Of a DNA stretch of 64,000 nucleotides, positions 43,791-52,579 are shown piece after piece. The notes beneath the pieces were generated by a model, which saw only the letters and a list, made by a program, of their open reading frames with translations, searched no databases and was not told where the DNA came from. The translations under genes were made by a program, and so were the position numbers. Every line of letters starts with the position of its first letter. Position 1 is the stretch's first letter. This DNA comes from Limosilactobacillus rudii (GTDB lineage Bacteria; Bacillota; Bacilli; Lactobacillales; Lactobacillaceae): contig NZ_JACIVB010000049.1 of the NCBI RefSeq assembly GCF_014145455.1, positions 62,001 to 126,000 on the forward strand. The letters run 5' to 3'.

Positions 43791-44681
43791 ATGGATATTA
43801 AGCGCTTTGTTCACCAACGAAAACGGCTTGGTTACTCACAAGTTACTTTAAGCAAAGGCATCTGTACTCAATCGACCTTAAGTAAGTTCGAGAATAATGG
43901 GCAAGTACCTTCATTATCAATTTTAGAACAGCTTTGTGATCGGTTGGGATTGACGATTGATGATCTTAGCAAAAATAATACTTCGTCTATTCGCTATATT
44001 CGTAATCTTCTTGATGAAATTGAATTGTCACTTATGATTGAGCAATTTCCACAAGCGGTTAGCAAGCTTAAAAAAATTCATTTGGCAGATTTGAAATCGC
44101 CACAAGATAAGATGCAGTATTATTATTTGAAGGGAATGATTTATACCCTTACCAATAATAATGTGTCAACAAGTCTATTTAATTTTACTAAGATATTAGA
44201 TGAACTTGATGAGCAACATCGAACAATATATTCTCAGTTAGCTTACCTTGGTTCTGGAATATTATATGCGCGTCAAAATTCAATGGAACATGCAGATTTC
44301 TTTTTTGCTAAAGTTATTTCATTCTTACGTTCGAAAGCTGATGAAGATTTAGCAGAAGTTTCGCGCAACTATTATTTGCGTATTATTACAATGATGTATT
44401 ATGCAGCTGAATATCACGCGCTTAATAAGCGTTTAGCGGTTAGTAATCGGGTTCTTGAGACGACTACTAAGATTTGTGCAAGCAAACATGTTACGTATTT
44501 TTTGCCCCGGATTAAGCTACTAGAAGCAAACAATGCAATTGAGTTAGGTCAAGATTCTGTAGTAGTACGACGGTTATTGACAGAAGCGGAAGTTTTTGCG
44601 CGCTTCAATTCTAATAATGTTGTTGAAGTGCAAGTTGTTGCCTTATTAAACAATTTTGATAAAACAATTAGTAATAAATAA
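43791..44681 (+). CDS. XRE-TPR (Rgg/PlcR-like) transcriptional regulator
   Basis: 296 residues: N-terminal XRE helix-turn-helix (RKRLGYSQVTLSKGI, CTQSTLSKFENNGQVPSL, residues 10-43), then an all-helical TPR-like domain to the end, as in Rgg, GadR, MutR and PlcR regulators that often sense peptides. It follows the SufT-like gene by 17 bases, so it may be read from the suf transcript. No small peptide gene for a pheromone was found next to it. Target unknown. Confidence 0.75.
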   Translation: MDIKRFVHQRKRLGYSQVTLSKGICTQSTLSKFENNGQVPSLSILEQLCDRLGLTIDDLSKNNTSSIRYIRNLLDEIELSLMIEQFPQAVSKLKKIHLADLKSPQDKMQYYYLKGMIYTLTNNNVSTSLFNFTKILDELDEQHRTIYSQLAYLGSGILYARQNSMEHADFFFAKVISFLRSKADEDLAEVSRNYYLRIITMMYYAAEYHALNKRLAVSNRVLETTTKICASKHVTYFLPRIKLLEANNAIELGQDSVVVRRLLTEAEVFARFNSNNVVEVQVVALLNNFDKTISNK

Positions 44682-44740
44682 GCGAGAATAACCATTAATG
44701 ACAGTGTATAGTTTGTCAAAATGGTAATCTCGCTTTTTTA
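44680..44740. terminator. Bidirectional terminator
   Basis: AAGCGAGA-ATAACCATT pairs with AATGGTAATCTCGCTT (44680-44697 with 44720-44735), with an inner GACA/TGTC stem, between convergent genes. Confidence 0.8.
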
Positions 44741-44741
44741 G

Positions 44742-45395
44742 TTAAATATTAATTAAGTGGTGGTGGAAAGCGTAACGAATTAATTCTGCATGTGACTTAA
44801 GGCGGAGTTTATGCATAATATTAGCTTTATGAGCTTCAACCGTTTTAGTGGAAATATATAATTTGGCAGCAATTTCTTTATTAGTATAGCCTAAAACAAT
44901 TAATGGCAAAACTTCGCGTTCACGGTCAGAAAGAGCAAGGTATTCATCAATATCGAGGTGTGTGGGACCACTCTTAATTGTTAAAAGGTCCTCTTTAGTG
45001 ACCATGATATTGTTGTCAAGGTATTTTTCACCACGAGCAACTTGCTTTAATCCGCGAATAAGTTCACTTGTAGTAGAACTCTTTAAAACATATCCCATAG
45101 CGCCATTGTAAATTGCATGATTGATGAATTCTGATTCATTATGCATTGAAAAAACAAGAATTTTTATTTGGGGGAGATGCTCATGAATCCTCTTTATTGT
45201 TACTAAGCCATTTTCTCCTGGTGGCATATATAAGTCCATAATGATGATATCGATATCGCCTTGTTCAGCACGTATTGCAACATCGATGCTAGTTGCTTCT
45301 TCACTAATTACTCGATAGCCATCCTGTTGATTGACGAGATTTTTAACACCCATTCTAACAATTGGGTGATCATCTGCGACAAGTACATTATACAT
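44742..45395 (-). CDS. Orphan NarL/LuxR-type response regulator
   Basis: 217 residues. The receiver domain has the acidic pocket DDH at 8-10, phosphoacceptor Asp54 in IIIMDLYMP, and the Thr/Ser and Lys of FSM and LKSS. The C-terminal LuxR helix-turn-helix is LSDREREVLPLIVLGYTNKE and LYISTKTVEAHKANIMHKL. No histidine kinase gene is next to it, so its partner is elsewhere or it acts alone. It is transcribed away from a 580-base gap holding a candidate small RNA and the cytochrome-b5-fold gene. Confidence 0.88.
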   Translation of the reverse strand: MYNVLVADDHPIVRMGVKNLVNQQDGYRVISEEATSIDVAIRAEQGDIDIIIMDLYMPPGENGLVTIKRIHEHLPQIKILVFSMHNESEFINHAIYNGAMGYVLKSSTTSELIRGLKQVARGEKYLDNNIMVTKEDLLTIKSGPTHLDIDEYLALSDREREVLPLIVLGYTNKEIAAKLYISTKTVEAHKANIMHKLRLKSHAELIRYAFHHHLINI

Positions 45396-45441
45396 TGTTA
45401 GCCCCGCTTTCAGTATTATGGTTTTACTGACTACATTAATT

Positions 45442-45470
45442 ATTATAGAGTTATCGCAATTAAATTACCA
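45442..45470 (-). promoter_or_regulatory. Promoter of the response regulator gene
   Basis: On the minus strand, TGGTAA and a perfect TATAAT (complement of 45442-45447) with a 17-base spacer. Confidence 0.45.
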
Positions 45471-45529
45471 CTAGGGCGAAGCTGTTTGAAATAGTTTCAG
45501 TAAACGGCTGGAATAATTTCAAAAATTTA

Positions 45530-45557
45530 TTGCAGAAAAATACGAATGCTGTAAAAT
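45530..45557 (+). promoter_or_regulatory. Promoter of the candidate small RNA
   Basis: TTGCAG (45530-45535), 16-base spacer, TAAAAT (45552-45557). The expected start at about 45564 coincides with the first base of hairpin 1. Confidence 0.45.
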
Positions 45558-45563
45558 AAAAGA

Positions 45564-45650
45564 GGATCATTGATGACATGACAACATCAGTGATCCACAG
45601 TAGAAGTATGTTGGCGAAAGTGATTGCAGAATCACCTTCGTCTTTTATTA
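45564..45650 (+). ncRNA. Candidate small RNA with two hairpins
   Basis: Hairpin 1: GGATCATTGATG (45564-45575) with CATCAGTGATCC (45585-45596), 12 pairs. Hairpin 2: CGAAAGTGATT (45615-45625) with AATCACCTTCG (45630-45640), 11 pairs and a four-base loop, followed by TCTTTTATTATAAC as a weak U-rich tail. A promoter ends 7 bases upstream of hairpin 1. It matches no RNA family that I recognise. It could also be a long leader or a remnant repeat. Confidence 0.4.
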
Positions 45651-45809
45651 TAACAATTTTTAAGACTAATGTAATTAAGATTCTCACTTTAATTATAAAT
45701 TATTTTATGAAAAGGTACTTAAACTGAAAGAAAACAACTGGTACATACAAAAAATACTTTTTAATAGTTTTATTAGATTTACTAATAGCTGGTATTGAGT
45801 CATAGAACA

Positions 45810-45838
45810 TTGGGATAGTCGTCATACACTTGTATAAT
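45810..45838 (+). promoter_or_regulatory. Promoter upstream of the cytochrome-b5-fold gene
   Basis: TTGGGA (45810-45815), 17-base spacer, TATAAT (45833-45838). It would give a leader of about 140 bases; a weaker TTGAAC/CTATTC pair lies closer at 45928-45956. Confidence 0.4.
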
Positions 45839-45982
45839 AGGATTTTTATTATATTAATGATTGACAATTAAAAAAATAATACTTCAATGATGATAAATGT
45901 CTAATAATTGGTGCATTTGAGTAGTTTTTGAACTAGAATATAAGTACTAGCTATTCTTGAATCATAGAAAGGTGAAGTTTTA

Positions 45983-46219
45983 ATGGCAGAAAAAACATTT
46001 ACAACAACCGAACTTGCTAAGTTCGATGGTCGAAATGGACATCCCGCATACGTTGCTGTTAAAGGCATTGTTTACGATGTTTCTAACTTGCCTGTATGGA
46101 AGGGTGGCAAACACCATGGAAACCTTGCTGGTCACGACCTGACTTCTGTGATGTCTCGTTCCATCCACATGGAAACGGTTTTAAAAGATATCCCCGTAGT
46201 TGGTAAATTAGTTGACTAG
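45983..46219 (+). CDS. Cytochrome-b5-like heme/steroid-binding domain protein
   Basis: 78 residues behind AAAGGTG, a stand-alone cytochrome-b5-like domain. The motifs AYVAVKGIVYDVSNLPVWKGG and HHGNLAGHDLTSVM are those of small bacterial members, where the His pair area would bind heme; the classical HPGG is replaced by HHGN. Without signal peptide or membrane anchor it should be cytoplasmic. The ligand (heme or a steroid-like lipid) is not certain. Confidence 0.8.
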   Translation: MAEKTFTTTELAKFDGRNGHPAYVAVKGIVYDVSNLPVWKGGKHHGNLAGHDLTSVMSRSIHMETVLKDIPVVGKLVD

Positions 46220-46228
46220 AATAACTAC

Positions 46229-46273
46229 AAAAAGCTAGGGTAGGTAGCATGGCTATCTGTCCCTAGCTTTTTA
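46229..46273. terminator. Bidirectional terminator
   Basis: AAAAAGCTAGGG (46229-46240) with CCCTAGCTTTTT (46261-46272); it overlaps the stop codon of the convergent HAD gene by a few bases. Confidence 0.8.
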
Positions 46274-47089
46274 AATTGCAATTTTAAAATAATCACGTAA
46301 GTATTTTGCTAAACCATTATGGTCATTGTCAATCGGAGTAACATCATTAGCAATACTTTTAAGTTCTGGAATTGCGTTGTTCATTGCCACCCCACGACCT
46401 GCAGCGTCTAGCATTTCAAAATCATTGTGCTCATCACCAAATGCGATAATATTTTGACGATCGATCTGGTATTGTTTAGCAATGTAGAACATTCCTGACT
46501 CTTTATGGGTACCACGATGAATTAATTCCAGAATATTATAAGGGCCGCCCCATACTCGCGGTTCAACGAAATCACCATATTTTTCATTAACAGCTTTAAT
46601 AATATCTGTTTCGTGTTCTGGTTGATATTGGATGGTTAGGGCGATTGGTTTCTCAGTTAAATTATTAGGTGTAAGTAACTGATTTTTGTTTAACTTATTG
46701 GGAAGAAATTCTGGTAAATCATTGCTTGCTTGATTTGCCCACACATGATGTTTATTTTCAACGGTAATTGTTTTGATTCCAAGCGCATCATGATTATCAA
46801 GAAGATCAAGGGCAAGTTCCCGTGTTAATTCAACTTCATATTCCTTGTCCCAATGCTCATGTGGAATATGAGTAAGCGCACCGTTAAAATTTACCATAGG
46901 GGTCTTGATGCCAATTTGATCATAAATATGTTGGGCAATTCGATATGGTCGCCCGGTAATAATACTAACAATGTGTCCCTCACGTGCTAATGCTCGCAGA
47001 GTTGCAATTGTCTCATTGGTTAATTTTGATTGATTATTTAATGTTGTGCCATCAAGATCAAGCGCAATTAAGTGTTTGTCCATTACCAT
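46271..47089 (-). CDS. Cof-type HAD-superfamily phosphatase
   Basis: About 272 residues. Motif I is ALDLDGTTLN; motif II is in VSIITGRPY; motif III Lys near KESGMFYIAKQY; motif IV is FGDEHNDFEML. The large C2B cap between motifs II and III marks the Cof subfamily, sugar-phosphate or cofactor phosphatases. Two ATG codons are possible (47087-47089 or 47081-47083) with AAAGAAG upstream; a reading from 47122 lacks a site. Substrate unknown. Confidence 0.88.
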   Translation of the reverse strand: MVMDKHLIALDLDGTTLNNQSKLTNETIATLRALAREGHIVSIITGRPYRIAQHIYDQIGIKTPMVNFNGALTHIPHEHWDKEYEVELTRELALDLLDNHDALGIKTITVENKHHVWANQASNDLPEFLPNKLNKNQLLTPNNLTEKPIALTIQYQPEHETDIIKAVNEKYGDFVEPRVWGGPYNILELIHRGTHKESGMFYIAKQYQIDRQNIIAFGDEHNDFEMLDAAGRGVAMNNAIPELKSIANDVTPIDNDHNGLAKYLRDYFKIAI

Positions 47090-47228
47090 ATCGCTTCTTT
47101 CTATGTTAGTTATAAAATACAATTATACCATTTTAAACAAAAAGTTAAGGCTTTGCCAAGCATTTTGTCTCATAAACTTATAAAATACGTTACAATAAAG
47201 ACATTACTTTATAGAGGAGCGTAATAAC

Positions 47229-48605
47229 GTGCAATTACCGAATGAATTTGTTACGAAATACAAAAAACTCATGGGAGCAGAAGCAGAGGAGTTCCTATCT
47301 GCACTAGCACAGCCGAGTTATAGTGGCTTTCGCGTAAATCCGTTAAAAAATAGTCAACCGGATGCGACAATTGCTGACGCTAAGGGTAAAGTACCATATG
47401 TACCAACTGGCTATTACGGTCAAGTAAAGGGTAAAGCGCTTGATCATGTTGCTGGCTGGGTATATAGTCAGGAGCCATCGGCAATGTTTGTTGGGGAGGT
47501 CGTTAATCCCCAGGCCGGTGAACGAGTGTTAGACCTTTGCGCTGCTCCTGGCGGTAAGACAACACATTTAGCTGCTAAAATGGCAAATAAAGGACTGCTA
47601 GTTGCAAACGAAATTTTTCCTAAGCGTGCTAAAATTCTTGCAGAAAACCTAGAACGATGGGGTGCAAAGAATGCAGTTGTCGTTAGTGAGAGTCCAGCTG
47701 ATCTTGAAAAGCAATTTACTCACTATTTTGATCGAATATTAGTCGACGCTCCTTGTTCAGGAGAGGGAATGTTTCGAAAAGAACCAGCCGGAATAGAATA
47801 TTGGTCAACAGATTATCCGCGAGAATGTGCTAATCGTCAGCAAAAGATTCTTGATTCGGCAATGAAAATGTTAAAGCCTGGCGGTACACTAGTGTATTCA
47901 ACTTGTACCTTTGCTCCTGAAGAAGATGAGCAAAACATATCCTGGCTAATTACGAAATATCCTGCGTTAAAGTTAGTTCCAATTGAAAAGGCACCAGGAA
48001 TGGATGACGGACGGCCTGAATGGGCTGATGGAAATGAAGAATTGAAGAAAACCGTGCGCTTATTTCCTCATCATATTAAAGGAGAAGGCCACTTTATTGC
48101 TAAAGTAGTTGATAGTAGAAAAGCAAATTCAACGATTAAAAAAAGTAAAAAGAAGAGTAAACGTAGAAAATCATCGGTAGTTCGGCCAGATAAGGAGCAG
48201 TTAAGATTGTTTGAACAGTTTAGGGAACAAGTTTTTCCTAACTACCAATCACAACAGCTAATTCTATTCGGCGACCAGTTATATGATTTACCAGCACAAA
48301 TGGATACTGATTATTTAAATGGTTTGAATGCGTTGCGGCCTGGGCTTCATCTGGGAACGTTTAAAAAGAATCGGTTTGAACCTGCATTAGCTTGGGCGCT
48401 TGCTAGTTTACCTGCTGAAAGTCAACGAACGCTTGAAATCAGTAGAGATCAATGGCAGCAGTATGTTCATGGGGATGTTATTAAGATTGATAATAACTTA
48501 CCCAATGGTTGGTATTTATTAGTATGCGACCAACATACTTGCGGATTTGGTAAGTTAGTTGATAAAACGGTGAAAAACTTTTATCCTAAAGGACTTCGGT
48601 TTTAA
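47229..48605 (+). CDS. rsmF: RsmF/YebU-type rRNA cytosine-C5 methyltransferase
   Basis: 458 residues starting at a GTG at 47229 behind AGAGGAGCG. The NOL1/NOP2/Sun core has the SAM motif LDLCAAPGGKTTHLA, motif IV VDAPCSGEGMF with one cysteine and motif VI STCTF with the catalytic cysteine. A Lys-rich linker (KKSKKKSKRRKS near 300) leads to the C-terminal PUA-like domain found in RsmF. It modifies 16S rRNA cytosine. SPFH, lytS and lytR genes follow closely. Confidence 0.88.
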   Translation: MQLPNEFVTKYKKLMGAEAEEFLSALAQPSYSGFRVNPLKNSQPDATIADAKGKVPYVPTGYYGQVKGKALDHVAGWVYSQEPSAMFVGEVVNPQAGERVLDLCAAPGGKTTHLAAKMANKGLLVANEIFPKRAKILAENLERWGAKNAVVVSESPADLEKQFTHYFDRILVDAPCSGEGMFRKEPAGIEYWSTDYPRECANRQQKILDSAMKMLKPGGTLVYSTCTFAPEEDEQNISWLITKYPALKLVPIEKAPGMDDGRPEWADGNEELKKTVRLFPHHIKGEGHFIAKVVDSRKANSTIKKSKKKSKRRKSSVVRPDKEQLRLFEQFREQVFPNYQSQQLILFGDQLYDLPAQMDTDYLNGLNALRPGLHLGTFKKNRFEPALAWALASLPAESQRTLEISRDQWQQYVHGDVIKIDNNLPNGWYLLVCDQHTCGFGKLVDKTVKNFYPKGLRF

Positions 48606-48622
48606 GATAGGAGGAAATATAG

Positions 48623-49489
48623 ATGAAAGAAAAAACAGCGGTTCACGTTAATGGATATCTTGGGTTACTTTGTGCGATTATTGTTGGCTTAGTCAGCTTA
48701 TGGTTAATTTTTATTGGTGTTAACGGCAAGATGCCTCTCTTCATAACTTTGGGAGTTATTTTGCTAGTAGTGGTGGTGCTATTTAGCACGTCATTAACAA
48801 TCATTCAGCCTAACGAAGCAAAAGTATTAACGTTTTTTGGTAATTATATTGGGACAATTAGGGATGCCGGCTTGTTTATGACGATTCCATTTACAAATAA
48901 AGAGACAGTGTCATTACGGGTTTGTAATTTTAATAGTCAAATTTTGAAAGTCAATGATTCAAAGGGGAATCCTGTTGAAATCGCAGCTGTAATCGTTTAT
49001 AAGGTTGTTGATACCGCAAAGGCACTTTTTTCGGTGGACGATTATGAACAATTTGTTCAGATCCAAAGTGAATCGGCAGTTCGTCATGTAGCTAGTGAGT
49101 ATCCTTATGATAGTTTTGAGGATCAAGATGCAATTACTTTACGGGGTAATCCAACTGAAGTTTCAGAACGTTTAACGACAGAATTACAAGAGCGGTTAAA
49201 TGTAGCGGGGGTTAAGATTATTGAAACAAGACTTACTCATTTAGCCTATGCTACTGAGATTGCTAGTGCGATGCTTCAAAAGCAACAGTCCTCTGCAATC
49301 TTGTCAGCTCGTAAGATAATCGTTGAAGGGGCTGTTTCTATTACAGAAGATGCTATTGACCGTTTGAATAAGGAAGCCGGCCTTAATTTAACTGATGCCC
49401 AGCGTCTTCAAATAATTAATAACATTATGGTTGCGATTATCAGTGAACGCGGAACCCAACCGGTTATAAATACGGGGACGCAAAATTAA
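48623..49489 (+). CDS. SPFH/Band 7 domain membrane protein
   Basis: 288 residues behind AGGAGGAA. Two N-terminal membrane helices (about 12-30 and 36-57) precede the SPFH domain (VLLFSTSLTIIQPNEAKVL through roughly residue 235, with QSESAVRHVASEYPYDSF and RLNVAGVKIIETRLTHLAYA). Proteins of this kind assemble into membrane rafts or scaffolds. It ends one base before lytS, implying cotranscription and a possible link to that sensor. Confidence 0.85.
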   Translation: MKEKTAVHVNGYLGLLCAIIVGLVSLWLIFIGVNGKMPLFITLGVILLVVVVLFSTSLTIIQPNEAKVLTFFGNYIGTIRDAGLFMTIPFTNKETVSLRVCNFNSQILKVNDSKGNPVEIAAVIVYKVVDTAKALFSVDDYEQFVQIQSESAVRHVASEYPYDSFEDQDAITLRGNPTEVSERLTTELQERLNVAGVKIIETRLTHLAYATEIASAMLQKQQSSAILSARKIIVEGAVSITEDAIDRLNKEAGLNLTDAQRLQIINNIMVAIISERGTQPVINTGTQN

Positions 49490-49490
49490 A

Positions 49491-51260
49491 ATGATTTATT
49501 TAACGATTTTAATGGCAGAGCGTGTCGGCTTAATTATTATTTTGGCATTTTTACTTGTTAGTGTGCCTTTTTTTCGTCGATTATTATTTAATCATACTAT
49601 TCATGCAAAAATTCAATTAATCCTTTTATTTTCAGTGTTTGCAATTATGGCTAATATGACGGGAATTGAGATTGATGCTAATAACCAGCTCCATGATAAG
49701 ATCATTTTAACTGCTATTTCAGCTAATGATTCAATTATTAATGCGCGTATTCTTGTGGTTTCTGTAGCAGGGATTATTGGTGGACCATGGGTTGGTAGCC
49801 TGGTTGGAATTGTAACGGGAGTACACCGAATTATTCAGGCAGGGATTGCATTTCAAAGTTGGTTTTATATCCCCAGTTCGGTTTTAATTGGTTTTCTTTC
49901 CGGTTTTTTATATCATGATCGAAAAAGTTATTTTAAAGTCATGACTCCATGGCATGGGTTTATTGTTGGCCTATTAATGGAAAGTATTCAAATGGCATTT
50001 ATCCTCTTCTTTAGTCCAACCGGATGGGCATTAGTACACTATATTGCTCTACCAATGATTTTTGTAAATTCTGTGGGAACTTCAATCTTTTTATCTATAA
50101 TTTCAATGTACCTTCATCAAGAAGAAGAGTTGCGTGCAATGCAAACCCATTCTGTTTTACAATTAACTAATGAAACTCTACCGTACTTTCGCCAAGGGCT
50201 AAGTCGGACATCTGCTCAAAATATTGTAAAAATAATAAAAAAGTATACTAATTTTGATGCAGTAAGTATTACCGATCGGAAACATATTTTGGCTCATATT
50301 GGTGCAGGGAGCGATCATCATATCCCAGGTAATTCACTTGAAACAACTTTATCAATGAAAGTAATAAAAACAGGACAAATTGAGGTTGCTGACCATAGTA
50401 AATTAATTGGTTGTAAGGAACCAAAATGTCCTCTCGAAGCAGCAATTGTTGCACCATTGCGCATTAATAATACGGTAATTGGTACACTAAAAATGTACTA
50501 CGTAGATTGTTGGCACTTAACTCCAGTTGAAATTCAACTTGCTACAGGATTATGCGAAATTTTTGCGAATCAGATTGCATTGGGGCAGGCAGAAGTACAA
50601 GCACAATTAATTCGTGATGCAGAAATTAAGTCATTACAAGCTCAAGTAAATCCGCATTTCTTTTTTAATGCAATTAACACAATAACAGCGATTTTACGTC
50701 ATGATCGACAAAAAGCTCGGAAACTACTGCTTCAATTAAGTACTTATTTTCGTGCAAATTTAATTGGTGCACGAGCAACTGAAATTTCGTTACAGCAAGA
50801 GTTAAATCAGGTAGATGCTTATCTAGAATTAGAACAAACTAGATTTCCAAATAAATACCAAATAATAATTAAACAAAACGTCAATAGCGATGTTTACCTT
50901 CCACCGTTTACTATTCAAGTATTAGTTGAAAACGCAATTAAGCATGCATTTGGTTCACGAAAACAAGATAATACAATAGAAATACTGATAAAAAAAGAAA
51001 CCGATCGTTTACAAATTCAAGTTACAGATAATGGAACCGGAATAAGTCATAATTTAATAAATAAAATTGGTACTGAACCGGTTGTATCACAAAAAGGAAA
51101 TGGAAATGCGCTTTACAACTTAAATCAACGATTAATTGGGCTATATGATCAGGAAAGCGCATTACATATTAGTAGTGATAGTGCTGGAACTATTGTTAAA
51201 ATTTCGTTACCATATCATACTAAGGAGTTCAAGAAAAATGAAAGTTTTGCTTGTAGATGA
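49491..51260 (+). CDS. lytS: LytS-type sensor histidine kinase
   Basis: 589 residues: 5TM-5TMR_LYT sensor region (about 10-205) with GIIGGPWVGSLVGIVTGVHR, a GAF domain (about 225-365), the His_kinase box QVNPHFFFNAINTI with His389, and an HATPase domain (VLVENAIKHAF, DNGTGIS). It phosphorylates the LytTR regulator encoded next with a 23-base overlap. The closest studied systems (LytST, BtsSR) sense pyruvate or cell-wall/energy state. Confidence 0.93.
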   Translation: MIYLTILMAERVGLIIILAFLLVSVPFFRRLLFNHTIHAKIQLILLFSVFAIMANMTGIEIDANNQLHDKIILTAISANDSIINARILVVSVAGIIGGPWVGSLVGIVTGVHRIIQAGIAFQSWFYIPSSVLIGFLSGFLYHDRKSYFKVMTPWHGFIVGLLMESIQMAFILFFSPTGWALVHYIALPMIFVNSVGTSIFLSIISMYLHQEEELRAMQTHSVLQLTNETLPYFRQGLSRTSAQNIVKIIKKYTNFDAVSITDRKHILAHIGAGSDHHIPGNSLETTLSMKVIKTGQIEVADHSKLIGCKEPKCPLEAAIVAPLRINNTVIGTLKMYYVDCWHLTPVEIQLATGLCEIFANQIALGQAEVQAQLIRDAEIKSLQAQVNPHFFFNAINTITAILRHDRQKARKLLLQLSTYFRANLIGARATEISLQQELNQVDAYLELEQTRFPNKYQIIIKQNVNSDVYLPPFTIQVLVENAIKHAFGSRKQDNTIEILIKKETDRLQIQVTDNGTGISHNLINKIGTEPVVSQKGNGNALYNLNQRLIGLYDQESALHISSDSAGTIVKISLPYHTKEFKKNESFACR

Positions 51261-51966
51261 TGAGCCGTTAGCAAGAGAAGAATTACATTACCTAGTACAG
51301 GAAAATAATAAAGTAACCAAAATTATTGAAGCTGAAGGAATTAAAGATGCAGAAGAACAAATAAAAAATAATCAGCTGGATATGGTGTTTCTAGATATTC
51401 AATTAGCAGATGGTAACGGAATCGCTTTTGCTGAACGGATAAAAAAGGTCACTAATAGTCATCTGCATATTGTTTTTGCTACTGCCTATGATCAATATGC
51501 AATTAATGCATTTGAGGCGGATGCGGTTGATTATATCCTTAAGCCATTTCGGGCGGAAAGGATTAACGAAGCGATTGAACGTGTGGCTAAATTGAAACCG
51601 CTTAGTAAAACCTCAGCAAATGTAGAACGGTCCTACAGTCCACGCTTATTAATTCCTAATGATGAACGGACAATTGTCCTGCAAAAGAAACGTGTGTTAT
51701 TTATTCAAGCATCGCAAGGAACGTTGGATATATGGACTATTGACCATCATAAAATTACCAGTAAGCAAACATTAGCTAATGTCTTACAGCAATTGGATCC
51801 TCGCCATTTTCTTCAAGTTCATCGTAGCTTTGTCGTAAATTTAGATGTGGTTACTGAGTTGCAACCAAGTTTCAATCATACATATGAACTGACCCTGAGT
51901 GAGGGGAGTAAAATTCCTGTTAGTCGGTCTTATGTAGCAACAACAAAAAGAGCTTTAGGGCTTTAA
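51238..51966 (+). CDS. lytR: LytTR-family response regulator
   Basis: 242 residues from an ATG at 51238 behind AAGGAG, within the end of lytS. Receiver domain with DDE at 7-9 and phosphoacceptor Asp53 (MVFLDIQLADG), then a LytTR DNA-binding domain (about residues 140-240; FLQVHRSFVVNLDVV and KIPVSRSYVATTKRAL). It should activate lrgAB downstream by binding direct repeats such as the AACGTTAAT at 52125-52133. A terminator separates it from lrgA. Confidence 0.93.
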   Translation: MKVLLVDDEPLAREELHYLVQENNKVTKIIEAEGIKDAEEQIKNNQLDMVFLDIQLADGNGIAFAERIKKVTNSHLHIVFATAYDQYAINAFEADAVDYILKPFRAERINEAIERVAKLKPLSKTSANVERSYSPRLLIPNDERTIVLQKKRVLFIQASQGTLDIWTIDHHKITSKQTLANVLQQLDPRHFLQVHRSFVVNLDVVTELQPSFNHTYELTLSEGSKIPVSRSYVATTKRALGL

Positions 51967-51974
51967 TCAATCAA

Positions 51975-52010
51975 AATCCGTTTAATGAGAGTTCATTAGA
52001 CGGATTTTTT
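51975..52010 (+). terminator. Terminator between lytR and lrgA
   Basis: A 14-base stem (51975-51988 with 51993-52006) with seven T after it. Confidence 0.85.
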
Positions 52011-52124
52011 TATGGGGTGTTTCACGAGAGAACGAGGGCATCTCAGAATGAATTTGGGTTATTTGAACCTGGAAGCGGACACAAAAAGATAAATAGCCAC
52101 TAAAATATAACTGTAAATGAGGTT

Positions 52125-52133
52125 AACGTTAAT
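52125..52133 (+). promoter_or_regulatory. Candidate LytTR half-site upstream of lrgA
   Basis: AACGTTAAT fits the LytTR half-site pattern [TA][AC][CA]GTTN[AG][TG]. A weaker AACTGTAAAT lies 16 bases upstream (52109-52118). It sits 34 bases before the lrgA start, which is close for an activator. Confidence 0.35.
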
Positions 52134-52166
52134 TTCTGAGCAATTTTTGTTTGAGGAGGATTAACT

Positions 52167-52577
52167 ATGGATAACAACAAAAAGAAGAAGGATGCTCCCA
52201 TTTTAGTTCAGATGGGAATCTTCGCTGCAATTTTATTTGTTTCACAATTAATTTCTAATTTATTTCCGAAAAGTTTTGTTGTACCAACACCATTAATTGG
52301 GATGATTTTGCTTTATATTTTATTAGCGTGTCATGTTGTTAAGCTGGAACAAGTTGAGAAATTTGGCGATTTTATGATTGGCTTAATTGCTTTCCTATTT
52401 GTTCCATCAGGAATTCAACTTGCCGGAAGCTTAGGTTTAATGAGAAAAGAAGGCTTACAGGATGTTATTGTAATTATTATTTCAACTATTATCTTATTAG
52501 CAGTTATTGCTTATGTTGGGGCTTTCTTTATTGGTGTTCATCACAAATTATTTAAGAAGCAGGAGGAGGAGAATTAA
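52167..52577 (+). CDS. lrgA: LrgA/CidA family holin-like protein
   Basis: 136 residues behind GAGGAGG, four membrane helices after a lysine-rich start. LrgA-type segments include FPKSFVVPTPLIGMILLYILL and FVPSGIQLAGSLGLM. With LrgB it forms a membrane complex now linked to pyruvate (or other small acid) transport rather than simple lysis control. Three bases separate it from lrgB. Confidence 0.9.
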   Translation: MDNNKKKKDAPILVQMGIFAAILFVSQLISNLFPKSFVVPTPLIGMILLYILLACHVVKLEQVEKFGDFMIGLIAFLFVPSGIQLAGSLGLMRKEGLQDVIVIIISTIILLAVIAYVGAFFIGVHHKLFKKQEEEN

Positions 52578-52579
52578 TC

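Larger units (their letters stand above)
45396..45982. other. 587-base intergenic region
   Basis: AT-rich region between divergent genes. It contains the response regulator promoter (45442-45470), a promoter plus two-hairpin candidate RNA (45530-45650), and promoter-like sequence for the cytochrome-b5-fold gene (45810-45838). No convincing protein-coding frame was found; a 75-codon minus-strand frame through the hairpins has no ribosome site. Confidence 0.5.

Noticed and set aside
45460-45687. 75-codon minus-strand frame in the intergenic region
   Set aside because: No ribosome site, and it crosses both hairpins of the candidate RNA.
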